DNA of 64,000 nucleotides from Halorutilus salinus (lineage in GTDB: Archaea > Halobacteriota > Halobacteria > Halobacteriales > Halorutilaceae). How positions within the stretch are numbered: position 1 is the first letter of the stretch; every line of letters starts with the position of its first letter. The translations under genes were made by a program, and so were the position numbers. The stretch lies in NCBI RefSeq assembly GCF_026242195.1, contig NZ_RKLV01000005.1, forward strand, positions 1 through 64,000, in the 5' to 3' direction. Under the pieces are notes generated by a model, which did no database searches, was not told where the DNA came from, and saw only the letters and a list, made by a program, of their open reading frames with translations. Of the stretch, positions 7,593 to 15,002 are shown in pieces.

Positions 7593-9245
7593 GTGAACGT
7601 ACCTTGGTCATCCGTCTACCAAAAGTACGGGGTTGAGAAGAGCCTCGACCACCGTGACGAAGCCGTTCACGCGCTCCTGCGCGACGCTGTGGAGGGGTAC
7701 GGCGACATGGCTCTCGTTCAGAACGGCGAGGAGACGACGTACCCCGAAGCGTGGGACGATGCGCGCCGTCTCGCCGGCGCTCTGCGTGGACGCGGCGTCG
7801 GAAGGGGCGACGCCGTCGTATCGCTCCTACCTACGGGCGTCGAGTTTCTCGTTACGAGCTACGCCGTCTCCGTGGCGGGCGGTGTGCATGCACCCGTCTC
7901 CCCTCTCGAAAACGAGGAAACACTCGTCGAGAACCTGAGCAAGCTATCGCCCGAAGCGGTGATCGCCGACGGAAGATACGTCGGACTCGCCGAGACGGTC
8001 GAAGAAGATCTGGGTACGGACGCCTTGGTCACCGTCGGCGACAGTGCGGGCGAGGGGTTTGAAGCCGTCGTCCGTGGAGCCGATCCGCTCGAACCCGTCG
8101 ACGTTGAACCTTCCGAGGATGTTCACACCGTACTGTTCACCGGAGGGACGACGGGCACGCCCAAGGGATGCATGTTGACCCACAGAAACGTAACCGCGAA
8201 CGCGGGGCAGATCGAGGCTTCGATGTCGCGCGCCGCGTCCGTCATGAGTGGGAACGCCGAGGTACTCAACGCACTACCGCTGTACCACGCTTACGGGCAT
8301 TCGATGGCGCACGCCTTCGTACGTATGGGCGTGACACAGATACTCGTCGCCGACCCGCGCGACACTGACTCCGTCGTAGGGTACGTCTCCGAACGCGACC
8401 CGACCGCAGTCGTCGGCGTCCCCACGCAGTTCATGGAGATGGAGACGGACGGTGAGATGGACGTTGTCGGTATATCGGGTTCCGCGCCGCTCGCGTCGGA
8501 GACACGCGACGGCTTCGAGGACGACGCACGCGGTATGACGCAGGGGTACGGTCTGTCTGAGATGTCACCTGTCACGCATTTCGACATAGAGGGGCTCGTC
8601 GAGTCTATCGCGGGCGTCTCCAGGCGTGAACCCGGCTACGACCATCCGACGGTCGGCGTTCCCGTACCCGGAACATGTGTCCGTCTACGCGACACGGAGA
8701 CGGGTGAAGACATACCTCTCGAAGAGGCGGCTGAGGAAGACATCGTCGCCGAGATGCTCCTCGACGGACCCCAGCGTATGAAGGGCTACGTCGATGGCGA
8801 CGAAGGGTTCGATAAACTCCGTGACTCGAATGGTTCAGTTGCCCACGAGGATCGTTCCGGCTCCCGTGAGGGCTACGTCCGCACCGGCGATCTCGTCCGT
8901 CTCGATACCGACGGGCGTTTCTACGTCGTCGACCGCGTCAAGAACATGATAAACGTATCGGGTCTGAAGGTCTACACGGAGGAGGTTGACGAGGAGCTTC
9001 ACGCCCACCCCGATGTCGAACGCGGCGGTACGGTCGGTGTACCCGACCCCGAACGTCCGTGTAGCGAACGCGTCAAGGTCTTCGTCCGGACGGAGGAAGA
9101 AGCAGATCTCACGCCGGAGGATATAACGTCCTTCCTCGCCGACCGCGTCGCCAAACACGCCGTTCCCGACGAGGTCGAGTTCGTCGACGAGATACCGTTA
9201 ACCGACATCGGAAAGATCGACAAGGCGGCGCTACGCGACGGCTGA
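7593..9245 (+). CDS. AMP-forming acyl-CoA ligase (ANL superfamily)
   Basis: The 550-residue protein has all main adenylate-forming motifs: phosphate loop TGGTTGTPKG near residue 183, YGLSEMSPV (A5), TGDLVRLDTDGRFYVVDRVK (A7-A8 hinge) and a C-terminal catalytic lysine in IGKIDKAALRD. It activates a carboxylic acid to acyl-AMP and then acyl-CoA. A hydrophilic insertion (DSNGSVAHEDRSGSREG) lies before the A7 motif. The GTG start at 7593 gives VPWSSVYQKYG, normal for fatty acyl-CoA synthetases. It converges with the methyltransferase gene by a 15-bp overlap. Chain-length or aromatic preference cannot be read from sequence. Confidence 0.9.
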   Translation: MNVPWSSVYQKYGVEKSLDHRDEAVHALLRDAVEGYGDMALVQNGEETTYPEAWDDARRLAGALRGRGVGRGDAVVSLLPTGVEFLVTSYAVSVAGGVHAPVSPLENEETLVENLSKLSPEAVIADGRYVGLAETVEEDLGTDALVTVGDSAGEGFEAVVRGADPLEPVDVEPSEDVHTVLFTGGTTGTPKGCMLTHRNVTANAGQIEASMSRAASVMSGNAEVLNALPLYHAYGHSMAHAFVRMGVTQILVADPRDTDSVVGYVSERDPTAVVGVPTQFMEMETDGEMDVVGISGSAPLASETRDGFEDDARGMTQGYGLSEMSPVTHFDIEGLVESIAGVSRREPGYDHPTVGVPVPGTCVRLRDTETGEDIPLEEAAEEDIVAEMLLDGPQRMKGYVDGDEGFDKLRDSNGSVAHEDRSGSREGYVRTGDLVRLDTDGRFYVVDRVKNMINVSGLKVYTEEVDEELHAHPDVERGGTVGVPDPERPCSERVKVFVRTEEEADLTPEDITSFLADRVAKHAVPDEVEFVDEIPLTDIGKIDKAALRDG

Positions 9246-9791
9246 GACGGTAAAGAACGTCTCCGTACGTTCGTCGGCGCGTTCGACCTCGAACCCCGCG
9301 TCCTCGACGGCACCGACCGCCTCCTCGGCGTCGTAACGTTCGTCCGTCGGTGGTCCCCGGTCGCCGTCACCGTTCGCAGACCAGTCGGCGACGACGAGAC
9401 GACCGTCCGGGGACAGAACACGTCTTATCTCCGCGAGCGCCTCAGGCGACGCGAACTCGTGGTACGTCATCGTCGAGTACGCGGCGTCGACGGAACCGTC
9501 ACCGAACGGCATCCCGCTGACACCCGCTGTCACGGGTTCGACGTTTCCGGGCAAGCCTTTCTGACGGTACCGGTCGTGCATCTCCTCCTGAACGTCGACC
9601 GCGTATACAGTACCTGCGAAGCCCGCAACGTCGTCGGTATAGAAGCCCGTTCCGCTCCCGAGATCGACGACTACGTCCTCCGGCGAGGGGTCGAGAGCGC
9701 CGACGAGTTCCTCCATCGAGACGTATCTGTAACGCCTCTCGGCGTCGTCAAGGCGATCCGCCTTCTCCGGGTCGAACGTATGGTGTCCCAT
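9231..9791 (-). CDS. Class I SAM-dependent methyltransferase
   Basis: The 186-residue protein has a Rossmann methyltransferase core. Motif I is VVDLGSGTGFYT (about residues 39-50), the acidic ribose ligand is in YAVDVQEEM, and SMTYHEF and GRLVVADW are later core strands. It belongs to the broad UbiE/Methyltransf_11 group, whose substrates range from quinones to small metabolites. No specific substrate follows from the sequence. It ends inside the end of the acyl-CoA ligase gene. Confidence 0.85.
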   Translation of the reverse strand: MGHHTFDPEKADRLDDAERRYRYVSMEELVGALDPSPEDVVVDLGSGTGFYTDDVAGFAGTVYAVDVQEEMHDRYRQKGLPGNVEPVTAGVSGMPFGDGSVDAAYSTMTYHEFASPEALAEIRRVLSPDGRLVVADWSANGDGDRGPPTDERYDAEEAVGAVEDAGFEVERADERTETFFTVSAVA

Positions 9792-9823
9792 GGCGGACGT
9801 TCGTCATGTTAACATAAAAGTTC

Positions 9824-10141
9824 CTACGTCTCCGCGTCCGCGCCACCGACGTACGCCGCTGTGAGAACGAGCGCGGCTATAAGGAAGTCGAGCGTATGCT
9901 CGACGAGATGGTGGTACAGCATCGGTATAACACCCTGAACCGTACCGAAGCCTACGAGCGTGCGCACCACGAGGAGACCGATAGCCACGGATATCAGAAG
10001 GTAGCTTTTCCCGCGTCTTCTCCGGTACGCAACGAGGCTAAGCGCGAAGACAGCCGTCGTACCTATACCTGCGAGTACCAGCACTGCAAGAAGGAACGGG
10101 GAGCCTTCAACACCGAGCCGGTTCGCCGCGGGGGTCGTCAT
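9824..10141 (-). CDS. Small three- to four-helix membrane protein (DUF7471-like)
   Basis: The 105-residue protein has hydrophobic segments at about 17-38, 47-65 and 80-100, with an RRRRGK cytoplasmic-type loop. A conserved-looking histidine pair sits in YHHLVEHTLDF. It resembles small haloarchaeal DUF7471 proteins that accompany winged-helix regulators. Its ATG overlaps the stop of the upstream regulator gene by one base (TAATG), so they are an operon. The histidines next to a copper-gene block make metal or redox sensing possible, but that is speculation. Confidence 0.6.
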   Translation of the reverse strand: MTTPAANRLGVEGSPFLLAVLVLAGIGTTAVFALSLVAYRRRRGKSYLLISVAIGLLVVRTLVGFGTVQGVIPMLYHHLVEHTLDFLIAALVLTAAYVGGADAET

Positions 10142-10665
10142 TACGTCTCTTCGAGCATCCTGTCGACCATCGTCACGAACCTGTCGACGACCGTGTCGGC
10201 GAGCGACGGAGATATGTCGGAAAGCATCTCAACCGTCCTATCTTCGTCGACCGCCGAGACGGTTACCCTTCCCCCGTCACCCCGGCTCTTACTCACGAGG
10301 CTCTGCTCCTCAAGACGCCCAAGATGCCACTCAACGGTGCTCCGGGCAACGTCGAGCGCCTCGGCTAACTCGTCGGGTCTGGTCTCGCCGTTTTCGACGA
10401 TATATACGACGACTTCGCGCGCCGTCTCTCGTCTCAGGAGCGCGACCGCTCCTCTTCTGTCTTCGGGATACTCAGCGGGGTAGTAATGCGTCCTACCGTA
10501 CAGGCTGTCCCCGTCTATATCGCCCCTCTTCGTCAGACGGTACATATGGTACTGTACCTGACCCGTCGCCATCTCGACCGACCTTACGAGTTCGTTGAAA
10601 TGTACACCGGGGTTCTCGGAGACGTAGTCGAGTATCGTCTTCCGCGGGTCGGCTGTCTCTGACAT
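10141..10665 (-). CDS. Tandem winged-helix transcription regulator
   Basis: From ATG at 10665 the protein is 174 residues. A longer frame to 10995 would run inside the neighbouring SafE gene and is rejected. Two winged-helix domains are visible: NPGVHFNELVRSVEMATGQ (about 15-75) and TRPDELAEALDVARSTVEWH (about 92-150). The first resembles haloarchaeal regulators that begin with a phage-type PhiH1/MarR-like wing. It is co-transcribed with the small membrane protein and lies beside copper and oxidase maturation genes, which are its likeliest targets. Confidence 0.8.
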   Translation of the reverse strand: MSETADPRKTILDYVSENPGVHFNELVRSVEMATGQVQYHMYRLTKRGDIDGDSLYGRTHYYPAEYPEDRRGAVALLRRETAREVVVYIVENGETRPDELAEALDVARSTVEWHLGRLEEQSLVSKSRGDGGRVTVSAVDEDRTVEMLSDISPSLADTVVDRFVTMVDRMLEET

Positions 10666-10718
10666 GGTATTACTTACGTAGTAGGCTGTCCGGACGTATA
10701 TCACCGGCGATACGAACG

Positions 10719-11516
10719 TCACCACGGCTGGTAGTAAGGTATAGGGACGTGCGGCAGGGGAACCCCGAGTGACGCAAGACCGTGCTGTAGGGGTATGTAC
10801 CCGAGGAGGACGAAGACGACGCCGAGGACGCGGTGTAGGTTCCTCCTGTGTCTCACGTCCGCCGAGCTCATGATAGCCCCGACCAGAAACACCGCCGGAA
10901 ACGTTCCCGCGGCGAGTGCGGCGAGCGAGACCGCGCCCCCTATAGCCGACCCCTGTACGAAGGCATAGAGGAAGGCTGGATACAGAAGGGGGCACGGAAG
11001 GAGCCCGTGGACGGCACCAAGGCCGGCTATCCGTCTGTCACCTACCCATTCGTCAACATAGGGCGTGACGTGGCTATGGAGATACCTCGTGCCCCGTGAG
11101 ACCCATGAGGCGGGAACGAGACTCCTTGATGTCCCTGATGAGACGTAGCCGATACCGACCCCTATAACCGCGACACCGACGGCTAGACCTACGACCGCAC
11201 GGATCTCGGTCACGAACGCCGTCACGTCCCTTGCGGTGACAAAGACGACCTCGCCCGCGAGTCCGAGCGCCGCACCTATCGCCGTGTAGCTAGCCCCTCT
11301 TCCGAGGTTGAAGAGAAAATGTTGTTTGACCTCTCGGAGACTGAGTACGTCCGGACGGTTCGACGCCGTGTTCATACGTTCCGAGTACATGCTCACGAGC
11401 GGACCGCACATACCAACGCAGTGTGCCCCTCCGAGAAGTCCCAGAAGAAAGAAGCCGACGAGACCGACAGGCGCGGAGCCGTACGTCGGGTCGGCGGGTG
11501 CGCACGTAGCCGCCAT
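10719..11516 (-). CDS. SafE/TauE-like (DsbD_2-type) copper-associated membrane protein 1
   Basis: The 265-residue polytopic protein has two half-repeats. The first holds the metal-type motif GGAHCVGMCGPL, the second AVHGLLPCPLLYPAF. This CcoI/CcoS-neighbourhood family (sulfite exporter TauE/SafE annotation, DsbD_2 domain) repeatedly accompanies cytochrome oxidase assembly genes and probably handles copper or reductant at the membrane. Its ATG overlaps the stop of the SCO1-like gene by one base, so both form one transcript. A close paralogue lies at 27590-28369 beside the copper ATPase. Confidence 0.8.
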   Translation of the reverse strand: MAATCAPADPTYGSAPVGLVGFFLLGLLGGAHCVGMCGPLVSMYSERMNTASNRPDVLSLREVKQHFLFNLGRGASYTAIGAALGLAGEVVFVTARDVTAFVTEIRAVVGLAVGVAVIGVGIGYVSSGTSRSLVPASWVSRGTRYLHSHVTPYVDEWVGDRRIAGLGAVHGLLPCPLLYPAFLYAFVQGSAIGGAVSLAALAAGTFPAVFLVGAIMSSADVRHRRNLHRVLGVVFVLLGYIPLQHGLASLGVPLPHVPIPYYQPW

Positions 11517-12178
11517 TAGAGGCTGTGCGCGTTGGCGACGGTTTCGGCGTCGTCCGCGACGCGGCTCACCTTAGGGCGTTCGCCCTGGTAAGCCCGCTCC
11601 GTGTAGCCGTCGGGGTTGACGAGGAAGGTCACCGACGGATGTATGAACTCGGCACCCTGACGCTGGAAAGCGATACCGAGGCTGTCGGTTACGACGCGTT
11701 CGGCTTCTTCTGGTCCTTCGGGGCGCAGAAACTCCCAGTTACCGGCGTCGAGATCTACACCCATACGTTCACCGTAGTCGCGCAGAACCTCTGCTGTATC
11801 GTTTCTGGGGTCAAAGGTAACCACGAGGAAACGAACCGAGTCGCCCAAACCGCGTTCGTCGAGCGCCGCCTGCACACCAGCGAGCTGGTTGCCCGTGACG
11901 ATACATTCGGCGGGGCATGTCGCGTATATCTGCGTAGCTACGGTGACGTGGTTTTCTGAGATCGACTCGACCGTCTCGCCCGTGAGAGGGTTTGGGAGCG
12001 AAAACTCAGGGAAACCCTGACCGTACGCCGGGTACGCGAGATCCTCGCTGTCGCCCAGCTGATCCTCCTGTGGCGGAAGGACGACGTTCTCGTTCCCGCC
12101 TCCGAGGGCGGAGAGACAGCCCGTCGTGGCTGTCGCCCCCGCTACGAACGCCGTTCGTAGAAACCTTCGTCTTTCCAT
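11516..12178 (-). CDS. SCO1/SenC-like copper chaperone lipoprotein
   Basis: From ATG at 12178 the protein is 220 residues; the longer frame upstream crosses the divergent NosL promoter and is rejected. It starts MERRRFLRTAF and reaches a lipobox TTGC at residue 21, so it is an exported lipoprotein, probably by Tat. The thioredoxin-like SCO core has the copper motif CPAEC (CxxxC) and a later His in FIHPSVTFLVNPDG, the three known Cu ligands. SCO proteins load or reduce the CuA centre of oxidase subunit II, encoded about 12 kb away. It is co-transcribed with the SafE-like gene. Confidence 0.88.
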   Translation of the reverse strand: MERRRFLRTAFVAGATATTGCLSALGGGNENVVLPPQEDQLGDSEDLAYPAYGQGFPEFSLPNPLTGETVESISENHVTVATQIYATCPAECIVTGNQLAGVQAALDERGLGDSVRFLVVTFDPRNDTAEVLRDYGERMGVDLDAGNWEFLRPEGPEEAERVVTDSLGIAFQRQGAEFIHPSVTFLVNPDGYTERAYQGERPKVSRVADDAETVANAHSL

Positions 12179-12284
12179 CACCGTATATACCGTCCGGCGA
12201 CTGTAACCCGTTCTGGTACGTCCGCCGAAACCGTTGGACGTTCGAACCACACGGTATATTCTCGTGCGGTGTGTAGACGCTCTT

Positions 12285-12935
12285 ATGCCGGAAGCCAACG
12301 ACAGAAGGAGACGCGAACTACTCAGATATATCGGTGCATCGACCGTTATCGGAGCGGGCGTATCGACGGGGTGTCTCGGCGCGGACGAGGGGATGGAGGA
12401 CGGTGAGGAAGCCGATAACAACGTGTCGGACGGGGGAGGCGCGAACGAGACGGATGCCGACGAAGCCGCGACGACAGAACCCGTGGATTTCCCGGCGGAC
12501 GCCAACTGCGCTGTCTGTAACATGGTCGCCGCCGACTACCCCGACTGGAATGCTCAGGTCGCGCACGACGACGGCGAACGTGCCTACCTCTGCTCGTCGG
12601 GCTGTACCGTCGCGTACAAGACGTACCCCGATGAGTTCGCTGTCTCGTCCGCGCCTACCGCGTCCGTCTGGGTCACGGGCTACGAGACGCGTGAGCTGAT
12701 CGACGGGGCGGAGGCGTTCTACGCTCTCGAAACTGACCCCGAACGCGTCGACGACGTTATGATGCTCAACCCCGCGCCTTTCGAGGAGCGTAACGACGCC
12801 GTCGAGTACGTTGACGCTGTAGAGTACCTAACCGAGGACGATATAGTAGGGTACGAACAGCTCGACGCCGAGACGGCGGACATCTACCGCGGACAGCTAA
12901 CACCGAGTGGTGAGGATGCGAACGAAGACGCGTAG
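12285..12935 (+). CDS. nosL: NosL-family copper lipoprotein 1
   Basis: ATG at 12285 is chosen because it places the RRRRELLRY Tat-like motif and the lipobox STGC at the N-terminus; a TATA-like GGTATATT lies about 30 nt upstream. After an acidic, disordered linker (about residues 35-70), the NosL domain begins with CAVCNMVAADYP, the Cu(I)-binding CxxCxM-type motif, and continues with YLCSSGCTVAYKTYP. NosL is an outer-face copper donor for the NosDFY system. The 3' end overlaps the second NosL gene. No N2O reductase gene is near. Confidence 0.88.
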   Translation: MPEANDRRRRELLRYIGASTVIGAGVSTGCLGADEGMEDGEEADNNVSDGGGANETDADEAATTEPVDFPADANCAVCNMVAADYPDWNAQVAHDDGERAYLCSSGCTVAYKTYPDEFAVSSAPTASVWVTGYETRELIDGAEAFYALETDPERVDDVMMLNPAPFEERNDAVEYVDAVEYLTEDDIVGYEQLDAETADIYRGQLTPSGEDANEDA

Positions 12936-13470
12936 AGGCTTCCTCGCTGTGTCCGCGGCTCTCGCAACGGGATGCCTCGGAGGTGGTACGGAGGAACTAC
13001 CACAGCCCATCTCGCTCGACACCGGAAGGTCGTGCGAAACATGCGGTATGATAGTACGCGACCATCCGGGTCCTGTCGGTCAGACGTACTACCGCGACAA
13101 CACGCCGGAGGGGCGCGACGAGGACGAGCCTGCATGTTTCTGCTCCACCGTCTGTCTCTTCGACTTTTACTACGCGGGCAACAGACAAAACTGGAACCCT
13201 CTCGTACATTACGTTACCGACTACTCGTCGGTCGAGTACGAGGTACGTACCGAACGACGGTCGAAGTATATTTCCGCACATCTGAACGCCGAGGACTTCG
13301 CCGACGCGAGCCGAACCACGGTCGTCGTCGGTTCCGACGCCTTAGGGGCTATGGGACCGAGCCTGATTCCGTTCACGGACGGTGACGACGCGACGGCTTT
13401 CTCTGACGAGTACGCCGGCGACGTTATCGGCTTCGGCGATGTCACAGAACGTATCGTTGACTCCCTTTAG
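12916..13470 (+). CDS. nosL: NosL-family copper lipoprotein 2
   Basis: The ATG at 12916 lies inside the end of the first NosL gene (20-bp overlap); a GTG at 12907 is an alternative. The N-terminus MRTKTRRGFLAVSAALATGC is a Tat signal with lipobox. The domain starts with SCETCGMIVRDHPGP, again the CxxCGM copper motif, and has a further cysteine pair in CFCSTVCLF. It is diverged from NosL 1 and longer between the motifs (about 35 extra residues), so the pair are not recent duplicates. Division of copper delivery between two targets is possible. Confidence 0.85.
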   Translation: MRTKTRRGFLAVSAALATGCLGGGTEELPQPISLDTGRSCETCGMIVRDHPGPVGQTYYRDNTPEGRDEDEPACFCSTVCLFDFYYAGNRQNWNPLVHYVTDYSSVEYEVRTERRSKYISAHLNAEDFADASRTTVVVGSDALGAMGPSLIPFTDGDDATAFSDEYAGDVIGFGDVTERIVDSL

Positions 13471-14280
13471 CTACTTCCAGACTTTTCTGACAGCCACGAC
13501 GAGAGGTGCGACAGTCCACAGAACGAGGCTGAGGACGCTTGCGGGCACCGACGTTGCGCGCACACCGCCCGAAGCGACGCCTACCACTGTTTCGAGAACG
13601 AGACCACGGAACGCCGTGTTCGGGCTGAGTGAAGTGAGCCAGACGACGGCTTCGTCGCCCAGACTTTCGGTCACGACACCCGCGATAACGCCGAGGTCAG
13701 CGCCGAGGGCGAGGGCGACCCAGACGAGTACGGCGAGCGCAAGCGCGGTACGGACGGTGCCTGACACGGCGGAGACGGCGACAGCGACCGACAGTACCGC
13801 CGCGCCGAAAGCCACGGTCAGTACGGCGAAACGGGCGAGCAACAACGGCGAGTCGACGCCCCCGTGCCACGCTATCACGGTGATGGTAGGTCCGCTCTGT
13901 GTCCATACGAGACCGCCGACGACCAGGAGCGGCGCGACGAGTACGACAGAAAGAGCAACGAGGCGTCCTGCATAGAGGCTCAGGACGTACTCTGCGCGTC
14001 CGAGACCGTACGTCCTGAGAACGTCAAGTTCACCCGTCGATCGGTCGGTAAGCACGACACGGTATCCGAGCGCGAACGCTACCACGGGTACGAGGATCTC
14101 CGTGGGCGTCGTCAAGCTCGAAGCTGTAGGCAGGTATCCGCCCTTCGCACCGCCGCTGAACCACGCCGCGCCGACGACGACCGCGGCGTATCCGACGCCG
14201 AGCGCGAGGTATGCGCGTGTACGTAGAACCGTGAGTAGCTCACGTCTAAGTACTGTCCTACCCCCCTGTGCTCCGCTCAT
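13471..14280 (-). CDS. nosY: NosY-like ABC-2 permease
   Basis: The 269-residue protein starts with a cytoplasmic LRRELLTVLRTRAY segment typical of ABC-2/NosY permeases. It has about six membrane helices and an acidic-turn loop (DRSTGELDVLRTYGLGRAEYVL) that is the usual coupling region. Its GTG/ATG region overlaps the end of the NosF gene by 4 bp. With NosF and NosD it forms the NosDFY unit, known to energise copper insertion into N2O reductase. The three genes run convergent to the NosL pair. Confidence 0.85.
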   Translation of the reverse strand: MSGAQGGRTVLRRELLTVLRTRAYLALGVGYAAVVVGAAWFSGGAKGGYLPTASSLTTPTEILVPVVAFALGYRVVLTDRSTGELDVLRTYGLGRAEYVLSLYAGRLVALSVVLVAPLLVVGGLVWTQSGPTITVIAWHGGVDSPLLLARFAVLTVAFGAAVLSVAVAVSAVSGTVRTALALAVLVWVALALGADLGVIAGVVTESLGDEAVVWLTSLSPNTAFRGLVLETVVGVASGGVRATSVPASVLSLVLWTVAPLVVAVRKVWK

Positions 14281-15002
14281 CCTCGACCCCCACCACGGAC
14301 GACGGAGTCGAAGACGGACGCGAGGCTCTCCGCCTCATGCTCGTTCACCACCTCATCGGGCGATCCCGACCCTGCAATACGGCGGTCGTGTATAAGAACC
14401 ACCTCGTCGGCGTGTCGCGCAACCCTGTCGAGGTCGTGGGTCGTCAGAAACACCGCTGTTCCGTCGTCGGCGATACCGCCGAGTGTCTCAAAGATACGTC
14501 CGGTCATCTCAGGGTCGAGACCGCTCGTGGGTTCGTCGACCACCATTATCGGGGGGTTGCCGACCCTCGACTGCGCGACACCGAGAAGACGTGTCATGCC
14601 TCCGGAGAGACCCGATACGTGTCTGTCGCTCGCGTCGGAGAGACCGACATCACCGAGCGCCTCGCTGACGTATCCGTCACCCATCTTCTCGTCCAACAGA
14701 CGCGTGTAGAAACGTAACGTCTCTGCAACGGTGAAGCCGTCCCTGAAAGACGGCTGTTGGGGCAGGTATCCCACCGCGCGCTCCGCACCGCCCGTCCGTC
14801 TAAGAACCTCGCCGGAGTCGGGGGGTAGGAGACCCGCGAGTATCTTGAGAAACGTCGTCTTGCCGGAGCCGTTCGGACCTATGAGGGCGTACACCCTACC
14901 CCGTTCGGCTTCCATCGATACGTCCTTGAGAACCTCCAGCTCGCCGTACGTCTTCGAGACGTCGTTTGCTTCGAGAACCGCCGCTGACTCGGTCTTGTTC
15001 AT
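14277..15002 (-). CDS. nosF: NosF-like ABC ATPase
   Basis: The 241-residue ATPase has Walker A GPNGSGKTT (about 42-50), Q-loop YLPQQPSF, signature LSGGM, Walker B MVVDEPTSGLDPE and a TTHDLD switch. All nucleotide-binding residues are present. It overlaps NosD by 4 bp upstream and NosY by 4 bp downstream, so the three are translated together. It should power the NosY membrane subunit to move copper or a sulfur species to NosD on the outer face, as known for the bacterial complex. Confidence 0.88.
   Translation of the reverse strand: MNKTESAAVLEANDVSKTYGELEVLKDVSMEAERGRVYALIGPNGSGKTTFLKILAGLLPPDSGEVLRRTGGAERAVGYLPQQPSFRDGFTVAETLRFYTRLLDEKMGDGYVSEALGDVGLSDASDRHVSGLSGGMTRLLGVAQSRVGNPPIMVVDEPTSGLDPEMTGRIFETLGGIADDGTAVFLTTHDLDRVARHADEVVLIHDRRIAGSGSPDEVVNEHEAESLASVFDSVVRGGGRG

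Noticed and set aside
10666-10995. N-terminal extension of the winged-helix regulator
   Set aside because: It overlaps the SafE gene and its residues are low-complexity Arg/Pro; the ATG at 10665 begins the conserved domain.
12183-12190. TATATA run just before the SCO1-like start
   Set aside because: It lies only about 5-8 nt upstream of the ATG, too near to place a transcript start before it; GTATAC/ATA-rich strings are frequent here.
12179-12523. N-terminal extension of the SCO1-like protein
   Set aside because: It would cross the divergent NosL promoter and precedes a perfect signal peptide with lipobox at 12178.
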